DNA from: Ypsolopha sequella | Lineage: Eukaryota; Arthropoda; Insecta; Lepidoptera; Ypsolophidae | Assembly (NCBI GenBank): GCA_934047225.1 | Contig: OW203988.1 | Span: 6,730,229 to 6,794,228, forward strand | Direction: 5' to 3' | DNA length: 64,000 bases | Shown: positions 34,580 to 43,375 of the stretch, in pieces | Layout: each line of letters begins with the position of its first letter | Position numbering within the stretch: position 1 is the first letter of the stretch | The notes under the pieces: generated by a model | Told to the model about the DNA's origin: nothing | Seen by the model: only the letters and a program-made list of their open reading frames with translations | Database searches by the model: none | Made by a program: the position numbers and the translations under genes

Positions 34580-35005
34580 TTAAGGCGATACCAAAATAAA
34601 AATGGGGTTTTTTCGAATCCATTTACTCCACTATAACGTCATCTACGTATTTAATTTTTGGGTAAATGTTTATTAAGTATTTGATTAAGATTCTCACTGA
34701 AGGAAAACGCGATTGGATGAAATTTTCTTGATAGATTTTAATTCCGAAAAGACCTCTAAATTGTTTTATTTTTTCCTGTAATTCTGAAATCCTAACTAAT
34801 TTCATTGTGAAATTGCATTCAAAATGTGGATATTATTTATTTGTAAAGTCTCCTTGAAAATCTTTCTGATAAAATAGCTTAGTACATTTTATATTCATAA
34901 AAAACCGACTTTTTGCTACTATTCCACGAATCCGTCCCACTCGCACTAAGGATTTTTTCGCATATGGAGTATCAGGGACGCTAAAACTTTAACGTATCGC
35001 CTTAA
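34580..35005. mobile_element. TTAA-type element with GGCGATAC tips
   Basis: TTAA at 34580-34583 followed by GGCGATACC; at the right CGTATCGCC then TTAA at 35002-35005. Near the right end, CGTCCCACTCGCACTAAGG resembles the CCGCCCCTCTCGCACTG segment of family G, so it is a distant relative. No coding frame. Confidence 0.6.
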
Positions 35006-35499
35006 ACTAGAAATGCCAAAGGAAAACTAAATTTTCGGTATATATTCTGACTTTACGTAGATTTTGTATTCGTGTAGGATTTAAGTTGTCGTTTGATCAT
35101 ATTACACGCATTTAAGTATCGATATATTACTTAACCATTGGCTTATAAGCCAACAATATCTATACACACATTGTTCTGTACCGCAATCGAATCAACAAAC
35201 TGACATCGATTGTAATATGTCGCCTCCACAGAGGCGGTGTGCTAGATGTTTAACTTAGTAACGGTGCTCAAAGAAGGGAAGTAGTTAGAGGCAGTGTATC
35301 ACAGTTACGGTAGACAGCCGCCGTCTTTATCACCACCATTGTGTTCCGTCTGTCCGTCAGTTATTACTCCCTATTCTATTGATTCATGGACGCGAACATT
35401 CGCTTCAATTTACGCTCTACATAACTTCAGAATAACAAAACGTTATGCGCAACGTCAGTGTTGCAACATTACTAAAAGAAACCTTTCTCTAAATTCCAG

Positions 35500-36025
35500 G
35501 TGTTGCCAGCATGCATCGGGGCGTCTAACCAGCCAATCGCGGCGCAGGAGCATCGTCAACAAGATGACGTCAGAGCGGGCCATCCCCCACCTGCGTGACA
35601 TCTTCGGTCTCAACCAGCAGTACGACTCCAAGCCCTACGAAGAACATGACGAGAAGAGCAAAAAGTCTTCCAAGAAGAAGAAGGATGACTATAGGACATA
35701 TGGCAACGGTGACGTCAAGACTTTAGAGCGACACTTGAGTATGAAGAAGACGATACGGAAGAAGATAATGCGTGATCTCCAGCAGGCGTTTGTGGAAGAC
35801 CCTAACGAGTTCAAGGTCGAGAATACGAGCCCTGAGAAACTGAAGGCTGAGTTGAGCGCCGAAGCAGTCAAGTTTGGCGAGAAAAACAACCGCAAAACTG
35901 ACCCGACTTTCCTGGACATGCTGAGGGGTGAAACAAGGGGTGAAGAGTCCAGGGAAGAGCAGCCAACAGCCGAGAAGACGAGTTTCTGGCGACGGCTCAC
36001 CATGAAGAACAAAAATAAAAGATAA
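35500..36025 (+). CDS. Unnamed conserved-looking gene, last coding exon
   Basis: Exon starts after a strong acceptor (pyrimidine tract then CAG at 35497-35499) and is open to TAA at 36023-36025. With the proposed first exon the protein is 190 residues; from the internal ATG at 35564 it would be 153. It is hydrophilic and highly charged: a CCQHASGR start, a basic RRRSIVNK stretch, then RAIPHLRDIFGLNQQYDSK, a lysine cluster (SKKSSKKKKDD) that could be a nuclear localisation signal, a helical middle (EDPNEFKVENTSPEKLKAEL), and a basic tail ending FWRRLTMKNKNKR. No signal peptide, membrane segment or catalytic motif. Base composition is richer in GC than the flanks, as for real exons here. I do not recognise the family. 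The open frame extends left of the acceptor to 35294, but that part looks intronic. Confidence 0.62.
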
Positions 36026-36179
36026 AAGACAGTATCCTGTGCCGTGCCACTGTCACCGGCTATTGTTACTTAAAAGATATCTCGTTTTACATTGTGATGT
36101 AATTTTTAAGTCGTCTCTACTGTAAGTTAGTGTAAGTAAGTGTATCGTATGAGGTGACTATGTCGTAATGAGTAAGTAT

Positions 36180-36185
36180 AATAAA
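36180..36185 (+). terminator. Polyadenylation signal AATAAA of the unnamed gene
   Basis: AATAAA lies 155 bases after the stop at 36025, in AT-rich sequence, a normal position for an insect 3' untranslated region. Such hexamers are frequent in AT-rich DNA, hence modest confidence. Confidence 0.4.
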
Positions 36186-36526
36186 ATAATTGTGTAAGGT
36201 AGGCTTGTGGCAATTCCTAACAGTTTGTTGTGACAGTTTTATTGTAATATGCAATGATTTATTATTAAAAAATAATTTTACACATTTAATGATTTGTTTT
36301 ATGTTCACAGACAGCTGCTCCTTTATTTTGTTTCCTGGTATAAAAACAAGCAGAAGACAATAGTGGAATCTTTATATTTTCCAACTACTTGACCAATTGT
36401 TATGATATGGGAGCCTATTTTTCCTAAAAAAAAATTTAACCTCTCATAGTATTTGATCTTCAGTATTTGACTCAGGGCTGAGCTTGCGTTTGTAGGGGAA
36501 ACGAAAAAATCATTCATGAATTTCAC

Positions 36527-36736
36527 AAATAATAATAATAATAAATTGCTTTATTTCAGGCAACAAGGCCCATAAAAATAATTAATTTTATACTTAAAAA
36601 CTAAAGTGTCACTTTGGCACAACGTCACTGTGCCTGTCCGGGGTGATGGTACAAAAAGGGCCTTTTCCGAGGGGGTGCCAGAAATGTTTACAAGTGTCAA
36701 CTGCGAAATCCAATTCCCAGTCCATATTTGGTACAT
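36527..36736 (-). mobile_element. LINE 3' tail with (ATT)n end
   Basis: AATAATAATAATAATAAATTGC at 36527 onward reads on the minus strand as an ATT-repeat tail after GCAATTTATT. Upstream on that strand is a coding-like tail (LVNISGTPSEKALFVPSPR). It is the extreme 3' end of a LINE; the rest is missing. Confidence 0.45.
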
Positions 36737-36737
36737 C

Positions 36738-36815
36738 TGCTTTTCACCGACGATTATTACATCCCCGGCGTGATGGGTGTTGAGCCCCTATCGCCGCCGT
36801 ACTTCGGGCACAAAT
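36738..36815 (-). mobile_element. tRNA-headed SINE, family 1, body fragment
   Basis: TTCACCGACGATTATTACATCC and GAGCCCCTATCGCCG are the reverse of the 3' half of the copy at 61174-61470. Head missing. Confidence 0.55.
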
Positions 36816-36825
36816 GGGCCAACAG

Positions 36826-37180
36826 CCTACCCTAGCAACTTTTTTTATTACCCGTCCAACACAATAAGTCCAATTGCAAAGACCTTATTTGCTTTTGATA
36901 GAGGCGATATGTTAGTTTATTGGCCTCTTTTTCTTAAACGCGTAATACTAATGATCACGCAGAGAAACAACAAATTCATAATTCCTATTTTATGAAAAAA
37001 ATATCAAGTTGATCTCCGCGTTCTTGAAACGAGTGTTTAAAAACCAAAAAAAGAGGATGGAAAACAATTTTTATTATTAAGATTATGAAAGTATAAATCT
37101 TAATACAATGTTTATAGTAGAATTCCTAGATAAAAGATCAATAAATCAAATATATTTTTTAATACAGTTGCTCAAAAAGT
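36826..37180. repeat. Dispersed repeat L, copy 2
   Basis: Starts CAGCCTACCCTAGCAAC; matches 22387-22800 with several deletions (for example 30 bp missing after AACAACAAATT). A short run of GTTAGGTTAGGTT and CATTT units follows at 37429-37480. Confidence 0.6.
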
Positions 37181-37648
37181 GGCGTATTGCAGGGACGTAT
37201 AGCGTTCGGGATGTAGGCTATTACATACTCGAGCTTTTTCTTTACCTTTTCCGAACTCGTGCGTTCTCTTTCCCAACTGTCAAAATAATGTCTATTAAAA
37301 AGAAAAAAACAACCACGAAGTTTTTACAAAAAAAAAAATCATAGAAGTTTTTATGATTCATGCAAATATTTCTAAAAAGAAGGTACTAATTTTTTTCAAT
37401 ATCAAATTTAATGATTTGATTCAATGAGTTAGGTTAGGTTTCATTTCATTTCATCTCATTAAATTTCATTTTCATTTCATATCAATGAAAAAATTCTTGG
37501 CTGATGAAGACTTGGCTGTATGGGCAAAGTTCCCTTTGCCTACCCAGAATGGGTGAAGAAAACAAAAAAAATCTCTGCTTATATTCTTTTACGGTTGGCG
37601 CCATTTTCCAAAAATTTTCTTTGCGGGTTTAGTTGTTTGTTGCACAAA

Positions 37649-37798
37649 ATGAGAAATTTCGACGATATTTTATTTGAATTAACACCACCGGAACTCAGTA
37701 TAATTGCACAAAATGCTTCGGAGAACATTTTACCGGAAAAGTCAAAAAGTCGCTACATATCTACATACGAAGAATTTATTGCGTGGAGTATTAGTTAG
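37649..37798 (+). pseudogene. Fragment resembling a tyrosine-recombinase N-terminus
   Basis: From ATG 37649 the frame gives MRNFDDILFELTPPELSI, then NILPEKSKSRYISTYEEFIAW before a stop. The PEKSKSRYxxxYxxFxxW pattern is like the N-terminal SAM-like domain of phage-integrase/Crypton-type proteins that occur in insect genomes. Only about 49 residues remain; the catalytic core is absent. It is followed directly by a foldback (37857-38016). Could also be a first exon whose partner lies elsewhere, but no donor site is evident. Family assignment is from memory of the pattern. Confidence 0.38.
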
Positions 37799-37856
37799 TT
37801 GAGTTTATTGAGTTTTTATTATTTTATTAAATTGCTTCATTTTTTCGCAACTGTAT

Positions 37857-38016
37857 TAAAAATAGTTGTTCAGTACACGTGCGGAACCGTCATTGCAACT
37901 TGTTCCGACTGTCAACCCTCACCTTCGGCTGCGCCTCGGCTCGGGTAGACATTTGTCGGAACTCTTTGCAATGACAGGCTTTCCGCACTCGTAATGAAAA
38001 ATACTATTTTTCAATG
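37857..38016. mobile_element. Foldback with TCATTGCAA and GTGCGG arms
   Basis: Left arm AAAAATAGTTGTTCAG, GTGCGGAACCGTCATTGCAA, GTTCCGAC; right arm is the inverse ending ATTTTTC. The centre is CG-rich (CTTCGGCTGCGCCTCGGC). A similar GTGCGG palindromic segment lies at 62596-62682. Confidence 0.6.
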
Positions 38017-38103
38017 CAAGGAGAGTCCGAATTTTTTCAAACGAATCCTCGAAAGTCTGGCGTTGTTCATGCTCTAGATAGCAGGCAGATCGATCACACA
38101 TCA

Positions 38104-38175
38104 ATGTGCACCGCGGGGATTGAACCCACGACCTCTTGGTTAGCAGGCGAGCGCTCTACTGGCTGCAGAGGCGAG
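38104..38175 (-). mobile_element. tRNA-like SINE head, family 3
   Basis: On the minus strand: CAGTAGAGCGCTCGCCTGC, TAACCAAGAGGTCGTGGG, then B box GGGTTCAATCCCC. The A-box region is imperfect and the 5' and 3' ends do not pair into an acceptor stem, so it is not a functional tRNA gene. Confidence 0.5.
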
Positions 38176-38198
38176 CTATTGTTTCTTTTGGAAGTACG

Positions 38199-38622
38199 TT
38201 AAGGTGATATACCGTGCTAGCAAAGGTCCCCGTTACTCCAGGCAGAAAGACCCGCAGTGCGAAAGGGACGGAATCGGGGAAAATTGTCAAAAAGTTGGTT
38301 TTAAATTAATTCAAAATTAACTAAAATAGCTACAAAAAATTCCATAACCAGAAATTTTGGTGTAGTTAAAACCCATCTAAATAAATATTTTTCAAGTCTG
38401 TATGCTATCCTAATTTGTCATAATATCAAAAAAAGTGTAAATTTAGACCTGATTTTAAAAATTATTTCTATCGAATGAAATTCCTCTTATCGCGTTTCTG
38501 ATAGACCAAAATCTAGTAAAAGGTCCCAAAATTGTTATACTAATTTATTTTACTTGGAACTTTATTAAAAGAGCAGATAAATAACTTCAAAAAGTGTCAA
38601 TTTTCACGGTATAGCCCCTTAA
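38199..38622. mobile_element. TTAA-type element with GATATACCGTG tips
   Basis: TTAA at 38199-38202 followed by GGTGATATACCGTG; at the right CACGGTATAGCCCC then TTAA at 38619-38622. The segment AAGACCCGCAGTGCGAAAGG is like the corresponding part of family G. Shares its right TTAA with the next element. Confidence 0.65.
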
Positions 38623-38760
38623 GATGATATGCGAAAAAAATACGGGTTTATATTTCATGAAATACACGGAAAATTATAATCAGTTTCTGGGTATATGCTT
38701 TTTGACTATATAACCTAGGGTTTTGAAATTGGAAAACATGTTTGGATAAATTTGCAGTCA
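38619..38760. mobile_element. TTAA-type MITE, family G, left fragment
   Basis: TTAAGATGATATGCG, then ACGGGTTTATATTTCATGAA and GGTTTTGAAATTGGAAAAC match the left third of 7704-8125. It breaks off near 38758. Confidence 0.6.
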
Positions 38761-38959
38761 GTGTTACAGCCCTCGATGGACAAGCTTTATAGCGTGGACA
38801 GCAAGGGTTGCAATGATGACCAAGCTTGAAGGCTGAGAGCGTAGCTAAGCTCGAGGCCATCATGACGTGGCCAGCAGCGCAGTCATTGCGGACCAAGGCT
38901 TGTATAATGCTTTACTCAAAAATGCTTGTAATGTGGTTATTTGCACCTGACTATTTTTG

Positions 38960-39062
38960 AAACAGAGGCGGAAGAGTCTGTCTGGATTGTAGCAGACGAA
39001 AAGGTATAGGCTCTGCCTACCCCTCCGGGAGACAGGCGTGAGTACATGCATGTATGTATATG
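38960..39062 (+). mobile_element. RTE-type LINE 3' terminal fragment
   Basis: GTCTGTCTGGATTGTAGCAG, GGCTCTGCCTACCCC, GACAGGCGTGAG and a following GTATG/TGTATGTA tract. Related fragments lie at 46470-46570 and, inverted, about 50845-50900. The pattern is familiar as the 3' end of lepidopteran RTE LINEs (from memory). Confidence 0.45.
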
Positions 39063-40690
39063 TGTGTACTTTTGAAACAAAACAAAGGAAACTGCTGGTG
39101 GCTAAAACTCACCAGCAATAAAATTCCACACAACTTTGCTGGCGCCAATTCAAATACCGCGGAAAAGTTGCCAAAGAAGGTTGTCAATATAATGATCACA
39201 TTACAAACATTTTTGAGTAAATACCTACAACATGGAGAAAAAGTTAAATTGATGTCGAACAAGGTTCTTTAAATTATGATTATTTTACACGCTTGTTTGA
39301 GAAAAATATATTCTCGTAGCCGGTAGGCCAAGTACTACGTACAAAAAAAAACGAAAAAAATAATGTTAAGATTGCACTAAAATAATAAATAAATGGGTAG
39401 ATACAACAAGTACACCTTCCCACTTATAGTAAACATTTAATAATCCACCGTTGATATTATTGTTTCTTTGACTGTACCTGCGCAAGCTTGCACTCGTAAC
39501 TCATTCAGAGGCGACTAAAAGATTGGCGCGCACTGTAGCAAACAGAAGACATCAACGCGCGCCCGTAGGCGTAGCTGGGGACTACAAAAAAATTTCCACA
39601 CTGTATTATGTTGTAGCAATATTGTTACTTAACTCCGTTTTATTACAATAAATATAGCAAAATTGTTAAAAAATTTATTATCTTCAACTTTTCATACTTC
39701 TCACGACATAATAACATACAGATTTTATAAATTTTGCTGGTCACTGCAGGAAAATGACCAGCTAGCCTGCTGCTATGTTGGTCGTATGAACCATATCTAA
39801 AAGACGGGTTTTATTAGTATCTTGCTGCTTGAATTATAGGGAAGGGTGAAGTGGAGTGTCAGAGGGATCCCCCTCTCAATTTTCTTCCTATAATTGAAAT
39901 TAACTCGCTTCGCTCGGCACATTTTCATCAAAATTGGCACGGGACTCTTGAGAATGTTTCGCTATTATCTAAGGTTCTGGATTTGTACATCAACGCCCAC
40001 TTGAAAAATTCACTATAGCGTAGTTGAAAATAGATAAGTTCCTGGCGACTAGTGGCGACTTGGCGCTCATGGTACTCCGGCACACATGTCTACAGATGGA
40101 CGAACATGTTTAGCATGCAATGAAATCGCATAATCTACTATACTGAACACTTATCCTTAATAAACATACCTGCGAATTTACGTTTCCTTACAACTTTTAA
40201 AACTTACTGAGAAATTTGTGTGGACAGCTCTAATTTTGTGTGGACAGCCCCAATTTTGTTAAGGTTTTAGTATGAATAGTAAATTATGTGGTTTAATTTA
40301 AAGGTGGTGTTCATTTAAACCCGATATATCTTGAAATCAAGGATTGTATCTAATTAAATTGTAACTAATCCTTGGGCGAGAGTTAGCGCAGGCGAAAAAG
40401 CATTAGAGGATTATTACTTTGACCCAAAATTAGAATAAGTTATTTTACTAAAGTTTTCGTCTATGGTGAGGTACAAATTGTGGTGAAGTCGTGGAGAATG
40501 AAACAAGAAATAAGATATTTGTAATTTTCATTGTTATTTTATTTTTAACAGGAAATGTTCATCTGGTAATCATGACGTATAGAATAACATGTTATAATAC
40601 AATTGAATTAATCAACTTATAATTAATCTCACAGGATGTCATTTATACATTATCTCAGTAACGAATACTTTATATTCTCTGGTAAAGACT
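39063..40690. other. No gene seen
   Basis: AT-rich intergenic sequence; no supported frame, RNA gene or repeat. It ends with the 3' flank of Hsp70. Confidence 0.5.
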
Positions 40691-40696
40691 AGCTTA

Positions 40697-40702
40697 TTTA
40701 TT
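40697..40702 (-). terminator. Polyadenylation signal of Hsp70
   Basis: TTTATT on the plus strand (AATAAA on the coding strand), about 50 bases beyond the Hsp70 stop. Other AT-rich alternatives occur near 40530-40550. Confidence 0.45.
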
Positions 40703-40752
40703 GTAAGTCACTATTACCTACTTTTACAATATTCACATATACCTATAAGTCT

Positions 40753-42654
40753 TCAGAGATGCTTAGTCCACTTCCTCAACCGTTGGACCAGATCTATTTG
40801 ATTTGGACTGTTGGTAGCCGCAGTTCCCTGCCCGTGCATCTTGCTCATCAGTGGCATGCAAATTCGCTGCAGGTCTTTCAGCTTTTGTTCAAATTCTTCC
40901 TTTTCGGCCAGTGTGTTGCTGTCAAGCCAGCGCAACGCCTCGTCACATTCCCGCCGCGCACGCTCTTTGTCTTGCTCGCTCAATTTATCTCCAGCGTCGT
41001 CCAAAGCTTGCTTCACACTGAAGATGTATGATTCAAGGTCGTTTCGCGCTGCCACTCGATCTTTCTGTCGCTCGTCATCCTCCTTATACCGTTCCGCTTC
41101 AGCGAGCATGTGATCGATATCTGCTTGCGAGAGACGGCCCTTGTCGTTCTTAATTACTATGTTTTTACTGCGGCCGGTGCTGTTTTCCTTCGCCGAAACG
41201 TTGAGAATACCGTTGGCATCGAGGTCGAAGGTCACGTCGATCTTCGGCACGCCGCGAGGCGCCGGGGGAATGCCGGTCAAGTCGAACCGACCAAGCAGGT
41301 TGTTGTCCTTGGTCATTGTGCGTTCTCCCTCGTACACTTGGATGGTGACAGCAGGCTGGTTGTCCGCGTAGGTAGTGAATGTCTGAGATTGCTTGCATGG
41401 GATCTTCGAGTTACGTTCGACGATCTTCGTCATAACCCCGCCGGCCGTCTCGATACCGAGAGACAGTGGAGCCACGTCCACCAGCAGTACGTCCTGGATC
41501 TTGCTGTGCTGCTCACCACTTAGAATTGCAGCTTGCACCGCTGCACCATAAGCGACTGCTTCGTCGGGGTTGATAGATAAGTTCAGCTGCTTTCCACAAA
41601 AGTAACTCTGTAGCATGCTCTGGATTTTAGGGATTCGTGTCGAGCCTCCGACCAACACTACATCATGAATCGAGCTCTTATCTAGCTTTGCGTCCTTCAA
41701 AGCCTTCTCCACAGGTTCCAAAGTGCCTCGAAACAGGTCAGAATTGAGTTCTTCGAAGCGAGCGCGGGAAACGCGTGTGTAGAAGTCGATGCCTTCGTAC
41801 AAGGCGTCAATTTCAATTGTGGCTTCAGAGCTCGAGGAGAGCGTCCGCTTGGCTCGCTCGGCGGCCGTGCGCAGGCGCCGCAAAGCCCGAGGATTGTTCT
41901 TGATATCCTTCTTGTATTTGCGCTTGAACTCCTCAGCAAAGTGGTTCACTAAACGGTTGTCGAAATCTTCACCGCCAAGGTGCGTGTCGCCAGCCGTTGC
42001 CTTCACCTCGAACAGAGATCCTTCGTCTATAGTCAGGATTGAGACGTCGAACGTACCACCTCCAAGATCGAAGATGAGAACATTCCTTTCTCCCTTGAGG
42101 TTCTTGTCAAGACCGTATGCGAGAGCAGCTGCTGTAGGCTCGTTAATGATGCGTAGAACATTCAAGCCCGCAATCGCTCCGGCATCCTTCGTGGCTTGTC
42201 TCTGCGAGTCGTTAAAGTAGGCCGGCACTGTGACGACTGCGTCCCGAACCGGCGTGCCTAGGTAAGCTTCAGCAGTTTCTTTCATCTTCGTCAGGACCAT
42301 GCTGCTGATTTCCTCCGGATTGAATCTCTTGCTCTCTCCTTTGAACTCGACCTGTATTTTTGGTTTGCTACAGTCGTTGATGACTTTGAAGGGCCAGTGC
42401 TTCATGTCCTGTTGAATCTTTGGATCGTCATATTTGCGGCCGATGAGTCGTTTCGCATCAAACACCGTGTTGTTAGGGTTGAGTGCCACTTGGTTCTTAG
42501 CTGCGTCTCCGATCAGTCGCTCGGTGTCAGTGAATGCGACGTATGAGGGCGTTGTTCGGTTCCCTTGGTCGTTTGCGATGATTTCTACGTTGCCATGTTG
42601 CCAAACACCGACACAGGAGTAGGTCGTTCCAAGATCAATTCCAATAGCTGGCAT
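40753..42654 (-). CDS. Hsp70: Heat-shock protein 70, C-terminus frameshifted
   Basis: Cytosolic ATP-dependent chaperone of the inducible Hsp70 class, intronless. I start it at the ATG ending at 42654 ([13 protein letters not shown]), since the upstream in-frame codon is TTG. The frame gives 633 residues. All three family signatures are intact: IDLGTTYS (about 6-13), [14 protein letters not shown] (about 194-207) and [17 protein letters not shown] (about 332-346); the interdomain linker [11 protein letters not shown] is near 389-399, followed by substrate-binding domain and helical lid. The oddity is the end: instead of the cytosolic EEVD tail the frame closes with [12 protein letters not shown]. 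The codons for GPTVEEVD plus TAA lie at 40763-40789 in another frame, so one base was lost (or two gained) shortly before. The protein could fold and hydrolyse ATP but would lack the docking tail for TPR co-chaperones. An assembly or base-calling error is a real alternative. Confidence 0.97.
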   Translation of the reverse strand: MPAIGIDLGTTYSCVGVWQHGNVEIIANDQGNRTTPSYVAFTDTERLIGDAAKNQVALNPNNTVFDAKRLIGRKYDDPKIQQDMKHWPFKVINDCSKPKIQVEFKGESKRFNPEEISSMVLTKMKETAEAYLGTPVRDAVVTVPAYFNDSQRQATKDAGAIAGLNVLRIINEPTAAALAYGLDKNLKGERNVLIFDLGGGTFDVSILTIDEGSLFEVKATAGDTHLGGEDFDNRLVNHFAEEFKRKYKKDIKNNPRALRRLRTAAERAKRTLSSSSEATIEIDALYEGIDFYTRVSRARFEELNSDLFRGTLEPVEKALKDAKLDKSSIHDVVLVGGSTRIPKIQSMLQSYFCGKQLNLSINPDEAVAYGAAVQAAILSGEQHSKIQDVLLVDVAPLSLGIETAGGVMTKIVERNSKIPCKQSQTFTTYADNQPAVTIQVYEGERTMTKDNNLLGRFDLTGIPPAPRGVPKIDVTFDLDANGILNVSAKENSTGRSKNIVIKNDKGRLSQADIDHMLAEAERYKEDDERQKDRVAARNDLESYIFSVKQALDDAGDKLSEQDKERARRECDEALRWLDSNTLAEKEEFEQKLKDLQRICMPLMSKMHGQGTAATNSPNQIDLVQRLRKWTKHL

Positions 42655-42764
42655 TTTCAATATTTGTTTATAATCTTATCAATAATAAACCAGTAATCAA
42701 CTCAGAACACTTGTTTATTTGGTGTTTTTCACCGATACTCGTCTTCAGTTCGCTTGCTTGCGTT

Positions 42765-42810
42765 TTCAAACTGTAAAGCTTTGCCGCGCTCAGTCGGGCT
42801 TTATATACCC
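42765..42810 (-). promoter_or_regulatory. Hsp70 core promoter, TATATAAA box
   Basis: On the coding (minus) strand TATATAAAG occupies about 42800-42808, roughly 150 bases before the start codon. Transcription should begin about 30 bases further, near 42770, giving a 5' leader of about 110 bases rich in A, as usual for insect Hsp70 leaders. Confidence 0.8.
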
Positions 42811-42835
42811 CGGAGCTGTTGGCGAATCACGTACT

Positions 42836-42860
42836 AGAACAATCTAGAAAGTCCACGAAC
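42836..42860 (-). promoter_or_regulatory. Heat-shock element, five contiguous units
   Basis: Five alternating 5-bp units AGAAC, AATCT, AGAAA, GTCCA, CGAAC follow one another without gaps; three are perfect nGAAn and two are inverted units with one mismatch. They lie about 30 bases upstream of the TATA box, the normal place for binding of heat-shock factor trimers. Confidence 0.82.
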
Positions 42861-42884
42861 GACCAATCACAATGCTCTAAGCGT

Positions 42885-42899
42885 CGAACCTTCCAGAAT
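42885..42899 (-). promoter_or_regulatory. Heat-shock element, three perfect units
   Basis: CGAAC, CTTCC, AGAAT: three perfect alternating nGAAn/nTTCn units, the minimal trimer site. A CCAAT word lies between the two elements at about 42863-42867. Confidence 0.85.
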
Positions 42900-43375
42900 A
42901 ACATAAAATAACCTGCCAATGGCGTTTGAGAGTCATTTTAGAAAGGAATAGACTTATACGCTAGAAGGGGATAAATGCCGACAGTGATACCCACAAAATA
43001 AAATCGCCGAAAATTTTGGTAAATAATAAGTATATAAAAAATATTTAAAAATATGTCGTCATAACATGAATTCCCGAGGGAGTGTCAGAGATTTCCTGGC
43101 ATTGGCCCAAGTACAGTTCCACGAATTTTTTCATTATTTCAATTAAATACATGTTCTTAGCAGTTATTCAAAATATTCTTTAACCGTCAAGTTTTAGGAG
43201 ATTTTGGAATCAGGGTTGATAGTTTTGGGGGGTCCATGTAAAAAAATTGCGCGTGGCCGAGTAAAATTTACTAAAATAATACAACTTTCATACCTAAAAT
43301 ACTAAAGAGCACAAAATACGATGAAAATGGAAAAATAAAGATTTGAAGCTGGTATCCTTGTCATTAAACATAGAA

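Larger units (their letters stand above)
33149..35499 (+). other. Proposed intron of the unnamed gene
   Basis: Bounded by GTAAGC at 33149 and by TTTCTCTAAATTCCAG at 35484-35499. It contains a family A foldback (33928-34192) and a TTAA-type element (34580-35005). Two short plus-strand frames (33417-33602, with an ATG at 33492, and 34121-34447) show no domain I know; they may be chance or alternative exons. Confidence 0.4.

Noticed and set aside
35294..35499. Extension of the unnamed gene to the left of the acceptor
   Set aside because: Composition changes to intron-like and a strong acceptor lies at 35499; the proline/serine-rich translation looks non-coding.
37429..37440. GTTAGGTTAGGTT as a telomeric repeat
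   Set aside because: Only two units of the insect TTAGG repeat; no array.
38104..38175. Serine-type tRNA gene
   Set aside because: Imperfect A box, no acceptor stem, no variable arm.
40759..42622. Several 60-140-codon plus-strand frames opposite Hsp70
   Set aside because: Shadows of the GC-rich Hsp70 coding strand.
42654..42660. Hsp70 starting two codons earlier
   Set aside because: The upstream codon is TTG; the ATG giving [13 protein letters not shown] matches the family start.
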